IMG/VR virus record: IMGVR_UViG_3300047481_000781
Location: 1-30,865 of that record
DNA length: 30,865 nucleotides
Direction: 5' to 3' (one strand)
DNA from: a virus
The number at the start of each line of letters is the position of its first letter. Positions within the stretch are counted from its first letter, which is position 1. The notes under the pieces are model-generated. The model was not told where the DNA came from. It was given only the letters and a program-made list of their open reading frames with translations, and did not search any database. Below are positions 8,220 to 16,068 of this stretch, in pieces. The position numbers and the translations under genes were made by a program.

Positions 8220-8549
8220 ATGGCCACACTTACAGGATTCAAAACAGACAACGTGGGCACCTACATCGAAAAGGATCCCTATGCCATATTGGATTACAGT
8301 TTGGATTTTGAAAACTGGATGCCAGCAAACGACACCATCAGCAGCATTCAGGTCACAGCACAAAGCATCACAGGTGATGCCACACCATTGACCATCAACA
8401 GCAGCACCAACACCAGCTATGTGGTCACAGCAATCATAGGGGGTGGCACAGCGGGCAAGATTTACAATGTGGAATACAGAATAATCACTGCCAACGCCAA
8501 ACGCGACAGCAGAAACATCAGAATCAAAGTGATAGAAAGATCAGCATAA
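8220..8549 (+). CDS. Fibre-tail adaptor-like protein (109 aa)
   Basis: The protein matches a widespread small phage family: a KDPYAILDYSLDFENWMPAND start (the D-P-x-A-x-L-D-Y...W...D-T-I element) followed by an Ig-like sandwich with VTAIIGGGTAGKIYNVEYRI and a closing DSRNIRIKVIE strand. Members are annotated as fibre-tail adaptor proteins that join receptor-binding fibres to the tail. The start is directly at the previous stop, and the sites before it (AGGAGAGAAGG at 8206-8216) support strong coupling. Confidence 0.7.
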   Translation: MATLTGFKTDNVGTYIEKDPYAILDYSLDFENWMPANDTISSIQVTAQSITGDATPLTINSSTNTSYVVTAIIGGGTAGKIYNVEYRIITANAKRDSRNIRIKVIERSA

Positions 8550-8550
8550 C

Positions 8551-8877
8551 ATGAGCGAAGACACACCCGTACAACCCAAAAAAGGCAAAGTGGACAAAGA
8601 GCTGGTTTACAAATTGGCCTGCATTCAATGCACTCCAGAAGAAATTGCTGAAGTGGTGGGTATGAAAACATCTGCTCTCAAAAGAAAATTCAAATACATC
8701 TTGGCCAAAGGCAAAGAAGCTGGCAAGAAATCTTTGCGTAGGGCCATGTGGGAGAAGGCCATCAATGGTGACACTCGTGTGCAAATCTTTTTGAGCAAAC
8801 AATATTTGGGCATGAAAGAAGTGCCAGAAGACACAGCAAACAAAGCACCGTTGCCGTGGACCGATGAAAAGATATAA
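8551..8877 (+). CDS. Small terminase-like DNA-binding protein (108 aa)
   Basis: It sits just before the large terminase. It has a helix-turn-helix-like region (TPEEIAEVVGMKTSALKRKF) and a C-terminal segment reading VQIFLSKQYLGMKE, which is typical of phage small-terminase or packaging-associated DNA-binding proteins. Such proteins recognise the packaging site and recruit the large subunit. The length is short but within the usual range. The assignment rests on position and these motifs. Confidence 0.65.
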   Translation: MSEDTPVQPKKGKVDKELVYKLACIQCTPEEIAEVVGMKTSALKRKFKYILAKGKEAGKKSLRRAMWEKAINGDTRVQIFLSKQYLGMKEVPEDTANKAPLPWTDEKI

Positions 8878-8880
8878 CAT

Positions 8881-10131
8881 ATGGCATTAAGCAAACCTCA
8901 AGACACTATCTGCAGCAGCGACGCAAGGTTTAGAGTGGCGGTGACTGGCAGAAGATTTGGCAAAACCTATGTGGCCATTAGAGAACTGTCACGTGCAGCA
9001 GCACTGCCAGATCAAGAATGTCTATTTTTGGCACCCTCATACAGAATGGCCAAAAATTTAGTTTGGGATCAGCTCAAAGACAAATTAAAAAGTTTGCGTT
9101 GGGTGGATCAAACCAACGAAGCAGAATTGACCATCAGATTGAAATCAGGATCTAAAATCTATTTGAAAGGTGCTGAAAACAAAGATTCATTGAGGGGCGC
9201 AGGTTATGATTTTGTGGCCTTAGATGAGTTTCAAGACATGGATCCCACTGTGTGGACAGAAGTGCTGAGACCCACACTGTCTGACAAACAAGGCAAAGCA
9301 CTGTTCACAGGCACACCCAGAGGTGTGGGTTCATTCAGTTATGAAATGTACACCATGGCACAGAGCACCAAAGATTGGGCCAGTTTCAAATTCACCACAG
9401 CAGAAGGTGGCAATGTGAGTTTGGATGAAATTGAACAAGCACGCAGAGATTTGGATCTCAAAACATTTGAACAAGAGTATCACGCCACATTCAACACCTA
9501 TTCAGGCATGGTGTATTACAATTTCAGCAGAGAAGAAACCATCAAAAAAATTGATGTGAGTCACACACCAGAAATACATTGTGGCATTGACTTCAACGTG
9601 GATCCATTGAGTGTGGCAATCGCTGTGATTCAAAATCACAATATTTTATTCATAGATGAATTGGTAATGAAAGGCAGCAACACAGATGATGTGTGCGATG
9701 AATTAAAAAGACGTTATCCCACTGCAAGAATCATCATGTATCCAGATCCTGCCGGCAAGGCCAAACACACCGCATCAGGTGGAAGATCGGATCACAGCAT
9801 TTTGAGAAATGCAGGATTTCAAGTGAATGTGCGTCACGTTCACACTCCAGTGAGAGACCGAGTAAATTCTGTAAATAGTAAATTAAAGAACGCCAAAGGA
9901 ATACGCAGCATGTTCATTGATCCCAAGTGTCGTCAAATTATCAAAAGTTTAGAAAGACTCACATACAAAGAAGGCACATCAGTGATTCACAAGGATGGCG
10001 AACATGATCACATGGCAGATGCTGTGGGTTATCTCACAGATTTCATATATCCAATCAAACCAGAAATTAACACCAATCAACCCATGCGTTGGGCATTTGG
10101 TGGCACCACATCAACAGGGAGATCACAATAA
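8881..10131 (+). CDS. terL: Terminase large subunit (416 aa)
   Basis: This is the packaging motor ATPase and nuclease. The Walker A motif is VTGRRFGKT at about residues 22-30. Walker B is FVALDEFQDM at about 111-120, with the catalytic glutamate. The coupling motif is LFTGTPRG. The nuclease half starts with HCGIDFNVDPLSVAI (first metal-binding aspartate) and has later acidic sites, including MYPDPAGKAK and HDHMADAVGY near the C-terminus. The 416-aa length is normal for a compact terminase. The stop overlaps the portal start (TAATG), so the two genes are coupled. Confidence 0.93.
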   Translation: MALSKPQDTICSSDARFRVAVTGRRFGKTYVAIRELSRAAALPDQECLFLAPSYRMAKNLVWDQLKDKLKSLRWVDQTNEAELTIRLKSGSKIYLKGAENKDSLRGAGYDFVALDEFQDMDPTVWTEVLRPTLSDKQGKALFTGTPRGVGSFSYEMYTMAQSTKDWASFKFTTAEGGNVSLDEIEQARRDLDLKTFEQEYHATFNTYSGMVYYNFSREETIKKIDVSHTPEIHCGIDFNVDPLSVAIAVIQNHNILFIDELVMKGSNTDDVCDELKRRYPTARIIMYPDPAGKAKHTASGGRSDHSILRNAGFQVNVRHVHTPVRDRVNSVNSKLKNAKGIRSMFIDPKCRQIIKSLERLTYKEGTSVIHKDGEHDHMADAVGYLTDFIYPIKPEINTNQPMRWAFGGTTSTGRSQ

Positions 10132-11591
10132 TGGCCATAATCAGAGACAGAATAATCAAAGGCAACAACGAGAATCTCAGTGTGGATTACATTTTGGCAT
10201 CACACCCTGCGTTCAAAAGATATCTCAACAGATGGATGTTTCTCAGTGATTCGTATGTGGGCGGGTATGAGTATTTTTTGGGCAAATATCTAGAACCCTA
10301 CAATTACGAGAGTAGATCAGATTACGAAAAAAGATTGAGACAGATTGGATTGGACAATCATGTGAAAAGTGTAGTGAATATATACAACAGTTTCCTATTG
10401 AGAAAAGAAGTCAAGAGAAACTACGGCAGCATTGAAACTGATCCGCAACTGCCTTATTTTTTAGAAGACACAGATTTGGATGGCAGAAACTTCACAGCGT
10501 TCATGAGAGATGTCAGTGCTCACGCCATGGTGTATGGCAATGTGTGGGTGATTGTGGACAAACCCACCACAGAGGCCTACACAAGAGCAGATGAATTGAA
10601 TCAAGGCATACGTCCATATCTCAGTTTGTTCACGCCAGAAAATGTGCTGGATTGGAAGTATGAACGTCAACCCAATGGTTACTATCAATTGACCTATCTC
10701 AAAGTCAAAGAAGAAGTGGTTAATCGCACTCAATATGTGAGAGAATACACTCCCACAGAAATCAGTGTGTACAAAATAACCGGCGATGATCGCAAAGGCA
10801 AGTATGAATACAGTATACAGAATCAATTGGGGCAAATACCTGCAGTGTGTGTGTATAACCAGCGCAGCAACATCAGAGGTATTGGTGTGAGTGCTGTGGG
10901 AGATATCGCAGACGTGCAAAAAGAAATATTTGAATTTTCATCAGAGATTGAACAAATCATACGATTGACCAATCACCCATCACTGGTCAAAACTGCAGAT
11001 GTGGAAGCAGCAGCAGGTGCTGGTGCCATTATCCAAATGCCACAAGGCATGGATCCCAATCTAAAACCTTATTTGCTACAACCCAACGGCAGCAGCATAG
11101 AGAGTGTGTTAAATGCCATACAGAAAAAAGTGGACAGCATTGACAGAATGGCATCACTAGGCGGTATTAGAAGCATTGAGTCTCGCAGAATGAGCGGCAT
11201 AGGATTGCAAACTGAATTTCAATTGTTGAATGCTAAACTTTCTGATCTTGCAATGAATTTGGAATTTGCAGAAGAACAAATTTGGAGATTGTTTGCTCGC
11301 TATCAAGGCAAAGTGTGGGATGGAGAAATTGAATACAGCAGAACATTCTCAGTGCAGGACAAGAACAATGATATTGCCATGCTGAAGATGGCCAAAGACA
11401 GCAACATCGAAAATCCTGCAATCAAAGCAGAAATTGACCGCATGATCTACGAAGTTATCAAGGGCGAACCCTATGAAGATGCATTGGAATTGCCAGAAGC
11501 AGAAGAATCCACAGAAGAAATTGCTGAACTATCTGCACCTATTGCTGACAACAGCACAGAATCTGATTCTGAAGACGAAACTATCAGTTAA
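10131..11591 (+). CDS. Portal protein (486 aa)
   Basis: It directly follows the large terminase with a one-base overlap. The N-terminal region (residues about 20-60) has the HPAFKRYLNRWMFLSDSYVG type of segment and an EKRLRQIGLDNHVKSVVNIY helix common in portals of this class. The central part carries a wing/crown beta domain, a long clip/stem region (EFSSEIEQIIRLTNHPSLVK) and RRMSGIGLQTEF. The C-terminus is acidic (EESTEEIAELSAPI...). As the dodecameric head vertex it forms the DNA channel. The start at 10131 follows AGGGAG at 10115-10120. Confidence 0.85.
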   Translation: MAIIRDRIIKGNNENLSVDYILASHPAFKRYLNRWMFLSDSYVGGYEYFLGKYLEPYNYESRSDYEKRLRQIGLDNHVKSVVNIYNSFLLRKEVKRNYGSIETDPQLPYFLEDTDLDGRNFTAFMRDVSAHAMVYGNVWVIVDKPTTEAYTRADELNQGIRPYLSLFTPENVLDWKYERQPNGYYQLTYLKVKEEVVNRTQYVREYTPTEISVYKITGDDRKGKYEYSIQNQLGQIPAVCVYNQRSNIRGIGVSAVGDIADVQKEIFEFSSEIEQIIRLTNHPSLVKTADVEAAAGAGAIIQMPQGMDPNLKPYLLQPNGSSIESVLNAIQKKVDSIDRMASLGGIRSIESRRMSGIGLQTEFQLLNAKLSDLAMNLEFAEEQIWRLFARYQGKVWDGEIEYSRTFSVQDKNNDIAMLKMAKDSNIENPAIKAEIDRMIYEVIKGEPYEDALELPEAEESTEEIAELSAPIADNSTESDSEDETIS

Positions 11592-11593
11592 AG

Positions 11594-11827
11594 ATGGCCT
11601 ACCTTAAAAAAATTGACAGAATCAGTACTCACGAAAAAGTTTGTGCAGAACGCATGAAAACTTTAATCAAGACCATAGACGAAATCAAATCGGAACTCAA
11701 AGACATGCGTGTGGAGATCAAAGATCTGCGTGTGGACATGAGCAAAGGCAAAGGCGCCATCATGCTGTTGATTGTGCTGGGTGGTATCATAGGCACCATC
11801 ATCAGCATTGTGAAATTTTGGCGTTAA
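11594..11827 (+). CDS. Small coiled-coil protein with one C-terminal membrane segment, holin-like (77 aa)
   Basis: Residues 1-50 form a charged coiled coil (KSELKDMRVEIKDLRVDM). Residues about 54-72 are a single hydrophobic span (AIMLLIVLGGIIGTIISIV), followed by a short KFWR tail. This layout resembles XhlA-type holin accessory proteins. No endolysin is recognised nearby, so a lysis role is inferred only from topology. It is packed between the portal and the scaffold genes, two bases after the portal stop. Confidence 0.55.
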   Translation: MAYLKKIDRISTHEKVCAERMKTLIKTIDEIKSELKDMRVEIKDLRVDMSKGKGAIMLLIVLGGIIGTIISIVKFWR

Positions 11828-12097
11828 ATGGTTAAAAAAATATATCAAAATCCTCGAGGTGGTCTCAATCAGCGAGGCAGAAATTATTTCAAACGCACCA
11901 CAGGCAGCAATTTACGCACTCCATTGCGCAAAGGCACATCACCACGCAGAATCAGTTTTGCAGCAAGATTTGGTGGCATGAGAGGCGGCATGGGCACACG
12001 CAGCAAACCCAGCAGATTGAAATTGGCATTGCAAAGATGGGGTTTCAGCAGCAAGGCAGCAGCAAGAGCATTTGCCAACAGACACAAAAAATCATGA
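11828..12097 (+). CDS. Small basic protein, DUF6321-like (89 aa)
   Basis: The sequence is rich in arginine and glycine: GGLNQRGRNYFKRTTGSNL, then a PRRISFAARFGGMRG core and an ALQRWGFSSKAAARAFANRH end. This pattern, a G-G-L-N...G...T-G..L..P start and an S-F-A-A-R-F...W-G-F-x-S-K-x-A-A motif, is that of the DUF6321 family found in marine phages. The function of that family is unknown to me. It probably binds nucleic acid. It starts immediately at the previous stop and overlaps the next gene. Confidence 0.65.
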   Translation: MVKKIYQNPRGGLNQRGRNYFKRTTGSNLRTPLRKGTSPRRISFAARFGGMRGGMGTRSKPSRLKLALQRWGFSSKAAARAFANRHKKS

Positions 12098-12264
12098 TAG
12101 ACATTTGTGCACGTTGTGCATTGCCCAATCACACTTTGCACTGGCACGAAACTGCCCAAGGGTTTGTGTGTGTAGGTTGCTACTACAATCGCAGAGCAGA
12201 ACAAACCAAAATAGAATTGAAATATCCCAAAACACCCATCACAGATACCATTTGTGCTAAATAA
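12094..12264 (+). CDS. Small zinc-ribbon-like protein (56 aa)
   Basis: The start at 12094 overlaps the previous stop (ATGA). Two C-x2-C pairs (ICARCA and VCVGCY), about 21 residues apart, with an intervening HWHE, predict a zinc knuckle. The rest is basic and short. The function is unknown; it may bind DNA or act as a small regulator. The stop codon lies in the weak promoter motif at 12256-12263. Confidence 0.55.
   Translation: MIDICARCALPNHTLHWHETAQGFVCVGCYYNRRAEQTKIELKYPKTPITDTICAK
12256..12263 (+). promoter_or_regulatory. Weak T4-type late promoter motif (GCTAAATA)
   Basis: It matches the shared motif except at two positions (GCTAAATA for CATAAATA) and precedes the scaffold-capsid transcription unit by about 55 bases, a sensible leader length. 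It overlaps the stop of the gene before it. It is less certain than the exact copies. Confidence 0.35.
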
Positions 12265-12318
12265 GCACATCACTGCACAAGCAGGGAGTAGACTCAACTC
12301 AAACCAAGAGGTAACACA

Positions 12319-13023
12319 ATGAACGCAGAAAACGCGGTAAAAGACTCTCAGAAAACTGTTCAATCTGAACCTACCAAGGTGCAACAACAGGCGGACAACC
12401 CAGACACAAATTCTAAAATGTTGACACAAGAAGAAGTCAACAAGATTGTGGCAGAACGTGTAGAAAGAGAAAGATCCAAGTTCGAGAAGAAATTCGGAAA
12501 CATAGATCCAGATCACTACAAACAACTGGTGGAAGAAGCTGAACAAAAACGTCAAGCTGAATTACAAAAGCGAGGCGAGTTTGAAAAACTGTTGAAGGAA
12601 CAAGCGGATAAGTTTTCCAACAAGATCCGACAATACGAATCAGAACTTACCACTATCAAAGTTGATGGCACATTGCTGTCGGCAGCGTCTGAAAACAAAG
12701 CAATCAATCCACAACAAGTGGTGAGATTGCTCAAAGATCAGATCAAGCTGAACGAAGCAGGTGCAGTGGACGTTCTCGACAGTCAAGGCAAGGTGCGATA
12801 TGACGACAGGGGCAACCCTATCAAAGTGTCACAGCTTGTGTCAGAATTTCTGGATGCCAATCCACATTTCCGAGCAGCTGGACCACAAGGTTCTGGCACT
12901 GGCAATGCGGTGGGCAAACAGACGTCGGTGGTTGAAACAGACATAACCAAACTAAACATGAACAACCCTGCCGACCGAGAACAATACAAACAAATTCTCA
13001 AAAGCAAGGGCGTTCGCATTTAA
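12319..13023 (+). CDS. Capsid scaffolding protein (234 aa)
   Basis: It lies directly before the major capsid gene, the usual place for a scaffold. Residues about 10-45 are disordered and polar. About 45-125 form a long charged coiled coil (EVNKIVAERVERERSKFEKK and onward). The C-terminal half has a segment ending in AAGPQGSGTGN, the kind of glycine-rich linker seen before the capsid-binding end. The ribosome binding site is AGAGG at 12308-12312. The scaffold assignment rests on composition and position. Confidence 0.75.
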   Translation: MNAENAVKDSQKTVQSEPTKVQQQADNPDTNSKMLTQEEVNKIVAERVERERSKFEKKFGNIDPDHYKQLVEEAEQKRQAELQKRGEFEKLLKEQADKFSNKIRQYESELTTIKVDGTLLSAASENKAINPQQVVRLLKDQIKLNEAGAVDVLDSQGKVRYDDRGNPIKVSQLVSEFLDANPHFRAAGPQGSGTGNAVGKQTSVVETDITKLNMNNPADREQYKQILKSKGVRI

Positions 13024-13037
13024 CTTAAGGAGTTAAA

Positions 13038-14148
13038 ATGGCAGATGAAGCAACAGCGACGATTCTATCGGAATTGTACGCAAATATTGTGCAGTCAGCA
13101 ATCTACACGCTGTCTGAACAAACAGTAATAAGACCCCTTGTGGCCAATTATGATTTAAGCGGCACACCAGGATTAACAGCACAGATACCAATCTTCCCAG
13201 CGGTTTCTGCAATACCATTGACTGATGGCACTGATATCCCTTCGAACACAGCGTTCAACACCACAAAAGTTGACGTGACTTGTTCTGAAATCGGTGCCAT
13301 GATCAAATTGACTGACCTAGGCAGAGAATCAGCAGCACAAGATGTTGCGGTTGCTATCGGCAGACAATTGGGTGATGCAATGGCCAAAAAAGTTGACACT
13401 GATTTGGCAAATTTGTTCACTGGTTTCTCACAAACAGTGGGATCAGGCAACAATGAATTAACAGCAGACTTGTTCTTCAAAGCAGGTGCACTATTAAGAA
13501 ATGCACAAGCTCCTGGACCATATGTTGCTGTGATTCACCCCTACCAAGCGTATCAATTACGTAAGGTATTGACCAACGCAGGCAACAACGTGATTAACCA
13601 CAATCTATCAGATGTGGGCAATGAAGCGTTAAGATCTGGGTTCATTTCTACCATCAATGGAATCAGCATATTTGAATCCACTGTGGTGTCAGGCACTTCA
13701 GCTGGTGCATTTGTGGGAGCAGTAATGAGCTCACAAGCACTTGCTTATGTGTTGAAACGTTCTATGAGAATAGAAGAGCAAAGAGATGCGTTAAGAATCG
13801 TACGCAAAGGCGCATCTAAAAAATTCGGTGAATTGCTGGAACTCCCTTTTAGGGCAATCAGCAGCTTAATTTCAAACGTAGTTGGAGAAATCCAATCAGG
13901 GTTGAAAAAAGTTCAGAGACTAATCCTTGAGGAAACAATAATAGGAACACGAGCGCCGAACTACGCAACTGCGTAGATGATATAGTCCGACCTGTATGGT
14001 AACATACAGAAGTCAATTTTAAATGAATTGACGGTAACAAAATGCTTTAAGATCTACAGAATATGTGGGTTCTATGGCGTACGGTGTATCAGAATTGATC
14101 GACTCTTACGGAGTTAGATTGATTGCTGACGCAGCAGTGACCAACTAA
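13038..14148 (+). CDS. Major capsid protein, gene split by a group I intron (spliced 298 aa)
   Basis: Proposed coding join: 13038-13837 and 14052-14148, giving 298 residues. Exon 1 encodes the HK97-fold capsid body (MADEATATILSELYANIVQS at the start, LTDLGRESAAQDVAVAIGRQ, and HPYQAYQLRKVL in the middle). Exon 2 begins in the next codon position and encodes STEYVGSMAYGVSELIDSYG and onward, ending VTN. That is the standard closing strand of this capsid class (T-E-x-V-x-x-x-x-Y-G-V-x-E-L), which supports the splice. Without splicing the frame would run into intron sequence and stop at 13974-13976 after 46 foreign residues. The ribosome binding site is AAGGAG at 13026-13031. Confidence 0.85.
13838..14051 (+). 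ncRNA. Group I self-splicing intron (about 214 nt, no open reading frame)
   Basis: Visible secondary structure: P1 pairs exon end ATTGCT (13832-13837) with internal guide GGCAAT (13853-13858), with the terminal U-G pair at the 5' splice site. P5-like hairpin: 13882-13886 with 13891-13895 and a GAAA loop. P7: GACTA (13918-13922, in the R-type element GTTCAGAGACTA) with TAGTC (13983-13987, in a GATATAGTCC S-type element). P8: 13961-13966 with 13971-13976. P9: 13994-13998 with 14003-14007 and a GTAA loop. A further seven-pair hairpin at 14012-14018/14026-14032. The terminal G is 14051. P3 and P4 could not be assigned by eye. There is no endonuclease gene inside it. Confidence 0.88.
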
Positions 14149-14170
14149 TTAGTCACTGAACACAATGAGA

Positions 14171-14198
14171 GAGGGCCTGCAAGGGCCCTTTCTTGTTT
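14171..14198 (+). terminator. Rho-independent terminator after the capsid gene
   Basis: Stem arms AGGGCC (14172-14177) and GGCCCT (14184-14189) flank a six-base loop, with a G-U pair possible at the base, followed by a T-rich tract (TTTCTTGTTT). It lies 23 bases after the MCP stop and just before a new promoter motif, marking the end of the head operon. Confidence 0.75.
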
Positions 14199-14213
14199 AT
14201 AAAATGTCAGATA

Positions 14214-14221
14214 GATAAATA
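14214..14221 (+). promoter_or_regulatory. T4-type late promoter core (GATAAATA)
   Basis: An exact ATAAATA core about 16 bases after the terminator. The predicted start near 14227 gives a leader of about 50 bases. It would drive the connector and tail genes separately from the capsid gene. Confidence 0.6.
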
Positions 14222-14233
14222 ACATTCACAAAC

Positions 14234-14257
14234 GGTTCACAGGCAGTACCTGTAACC
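14234..14257 (+). promoter_or_regulatory. 5' leader hairpin before the connector gene
   Basis: Arms GGTT and AACC enclose ACAGG/CCTGT with a five-base loop and one bulged C, making nine pairs. It lies between the promoter and the ribosome binding site AAGGAAG (14264-14270) and could stabilise the late mRNA or control access to it. Function is inferred. Confidence 0.4.
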
Positions 14258-14277
14258 CTACACAAGGAAGTACCTTT

Positions 14278-14733
14278 ATGGGGATAACCCTCGCGACTAT
14301 AGACCATGTCAAGGAATACGAACCTGACATTTTAAATTATGGCATAGCTGACTTCACAGCTGAATTATCCAAAGCACAATCAGACGTATTGAGAGATCTG
14401 CGCATCAGATGGTGGCCCACACAACAAATAGGCCTATTTGATGTGAAGGTTTTGGGCACTGGACAGCAAGAACCCGACGAAGACCTATACAACACTGCAC
14501 AATTCACACGTGCCACTGTGTATCAGGCATTGGGTTTTCACATCTATCCCAAACTGGCAAAATTTGAACCAGATCTGGATTTATTTGAACGCAAAATGGA
14601 ATTCTATCGCAAAGAGTACGAGAGAGAATTTGATCTTGTGTTGAGAGACGGAGTAGAGTATGATTTGGACAGTTCGGGCACCGTGACAGATTCCGAAAAA
14701 CAACCTGAATCATTCCTACGCCTCAAAAGGTAA
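14278..14733 (+). CDS. Head-tail connector/adaptor protein (151 aa)
   Basis: First gene after the capsid unit, where head-completion adaptors normally lie. The protein is helix-rich (DFTAELSKAQSDVLRDLRIR; FTRATVYQALGFHIYPKL; FERKMEFYRKEYEREFDLVL), matching the helical fold of portal-docking adaptors. The closing region, DLDSSGTVTDSEKQ, is typical of these proteins. The start follows AAGGAAG. Function is from position and fold pattern. Confidence 0.65.
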   Translation: MGITLATIDHVKEYEPDILNYGIADFTAELSKAQSDVLRDLRIRWWPTQQIGLFDVKVLGTGQQEPDEDLYNTAQFTRATVYQALGFHIYPKLAKFEPDLDLFERKMEFYRKEYEREFDLVLRDGVEYDLDSSGTVTDSEKQPESFLRLKR

Positions 14734-14736
14734 GGG

Positions 14737-15186
14737 ATGAGCAACAGAGAAGACATCACAGTCAATATCATACAGGTTTTGTCAGACATGACACCACCCA
14801 GACCCGCATTCATCACACGCGAACCATTTGACGTGAACAAATTGGCCATCACACAGTTTCCAGCACTGCTGATCACCACTGGCAATGAAACACGCACGGA
14901 TATCAGCATGGGCGGAGCAAGACGTGGTGTGATAGAAGTGAATATCAGAGGTTTTGTGAGATCCGACGGCAGAGTAGGGCAAATACAGACCGTGGATCAA
15001 AAACGCAATGAGATGATAGAACGCATAGAAGAGACTCTCAACACTCAAAGAAACAGAGAATTGGGAGCAACCAGAGCAGCAACCACACTGGTGCGTTCAG
15101 TAGAAATTATAGAAAGGACTCCACCGTTGGGTGAGTTTTTGATGATTGCAGAAGTGCAATACTCATTCACCATCAGTGCAGTGTAA
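14737..15186 (+). CDS. Tail terminator/neck-like protein (149 aa)
   Basis: It follows the connector by three bases. The sequence alternates helices and strands (EDITVNIIQVLSDM; PALLITTGNETRTDI; GVIEVNIRGFVRSDG; EFLMIAEVQYSFTI), the pattern of alpha/beta tail-terminator or minor tail proteins that close the tail end at the head. No catalytic motif is seen. It was assigned by size, order and fold pattern. Confidence 0.55.
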   Translation: MSNREDITVNIIQVLSDMTPPRPAFITREPFDVNKLAITQFPALLITTGNETRTDISMGGARRGVIEVNIRGFVRSDGRVGQIQTVDQKRNEMIERIEETLNTQRNRELGATRAATTLVRSVEIIERTPPLGEFLMIAEVQYSFTISAV

Positions 15187-15189
15187 CAT

Positions 15190-15339
15190 ATGAAGATATT
15201 TTTTTCCCAACCAAAAGAAAAAAATTCAGTGCCCTCACGCCCGCGATTGCAATTGCAGGCCACAGGCACACTGATCAAGGATTGGCGCAATGTAGAACAG
15301 CGTCAAGTAAACAACAACAACATTAAAAAAAAGGAGTAA
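15190..15339 (+). CDS. Possible small protein (49 aa)
   Basis: A short open frame, ATG 15190 to TAA 15337-15339, fills the gap between the tail-terminator-like gene and the major tail protein. It begins MKIFFSQPKEKNSVPSRPRL and ends in a lysine- and asparagine-rich stretch. No ribosome binding site is evident. The AAGGAG that serves the next gene lies in its last codons. It may instead be an untranslated spacer. Confidence 0.35.
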   Translation: MKIFFSQPKEKNSVPSRPRLQLQATGTLIKDWRNVEQRQVNNNNIKKKE

Positions 15340-15343
15340 TAAC

Positions 15344-15757
15344 ATGGCAACATTAACAGGACAACTGGGCCAAGTAAAAATCGGCAACGATTCAGCAGGC
15401 GCAGAAACTGCCATAGCAGAAGTGAGATCATGGACAGTGGAACACACCAAAGAAGTGATCGAGAACACTGCAATGGGAGACACCAGCAGAACATATCTTA
15501 ACGGACTATTGGATTTCACAGGATCTATGGAAGTAATCTATGACACAGGTCATACAGCAGCTACCAAAGCATTTTCACCAGAAAGCAATGACGATTTGTT
15601 TGTGGACTTTATCACCAGCACAGCATCAGGCAGTCAAAAGTTTTCAGGACAAGTGATTGTGACATCAGTATCAAGAACAGCAAGTTATGATGACTTGATC
15701 ACTGCCACAGTGAACTTCCAAGGCACTGGCGGATTAACAGCAGGCACAATATCATAA
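15344..15757 (+). CDS. Major tail (tube) protein (137 aa)
   Basis: The product begins MATLTGQLGQVKIG and has GAETAIAEVRSWTVEHTKEV, then TSRTYLNGLLDFTGSMEVIYD, GQVIVTSVSRTAS and a closing TVNFQGTGGLT. This beta-sandwich pattern, including the V-x-S-W-x-x-x...G-S-M-E...G-T-G-x-L, is typical of siphovirus tail-tube proteins. It is expected to be abundant, in line with the strong AAGGAG site eight bases before the start. It precedes the chaperone and tape-measure genes as usual. Confidence 0.85.
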   Translation: MATLTGQLGQVKIGNDSAGAETAIAEVRSWTVEHTKEVIENTAMGDTSRTYLNGLLDFTGSMEVIYDTGHTAATKAFSPESNDDLFVDFITSTASGSQKFSGQVIVTSVSRTASYDDLITATVNFQGTGGLTAGTIS

Positions 15758-15777
15758 GGCACAGGGGCAAACAGAAT

Positions 15778-16068
15778 ATGTTAAGTGTTCAACTAACATC
15801 AAAAAACAGTATTCGTAATTTGAAAAAAAAACAAAAAGAACGAATGGATCTGTTTGCCCAAACATTCTATGAAGAGGTCAAAAGGGCCACACCCATAGAC
15901 AAAGGCAAAGCAAGACGCGGTTGGAACCTATACCGCAAAGACCGAGTGTGGCACGTGAACAATCGTGTGCCATATATCAATGTTCTTGAAGAAGGACACA
16001 GTAAACAAGCACCTAATGGCATGATACAACCTGCCATTAGACAAACCTTAAGGAGGATTAAAAAATGA
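15778..16068 (+). CDS. HK97 gp10-like head-tail joining protein (96 aa)
   Basis: The motif RATPIDKGKARRGWNLY, followed by NNRVPYINVLEEGHSKQAPNGMIQPA, is the signature of the HK97 gp10-like family (T-P-x-D-x-G-x-x-R-x-x-W ... N...P-Y...L-E-x-G-x-S-x-Q-A-P-x-G-M). Members help join head and tail. Position after the tail tube rather than before is a little unusual. Its stop overlaps the next gene's start by four bases. Confidence 0.8.
   Translation: MLSVQLTSKNSIRNLKKKQKERMDLFAQTFYEEVKRATPIDKGKARRGWNLYRKDRVWHVNNRVPYINVLEEGHSKQAPNGMIQPAIRQTLRRIKK

Noticed and set aside
13838-13976. C-terminal 46 residues of the unspliced capsid frame as protein
   Set aside because: They correspond to intron stems (the stop itself lies in P8) and do not resemble a capsid end, while the real end resumes at 14052.
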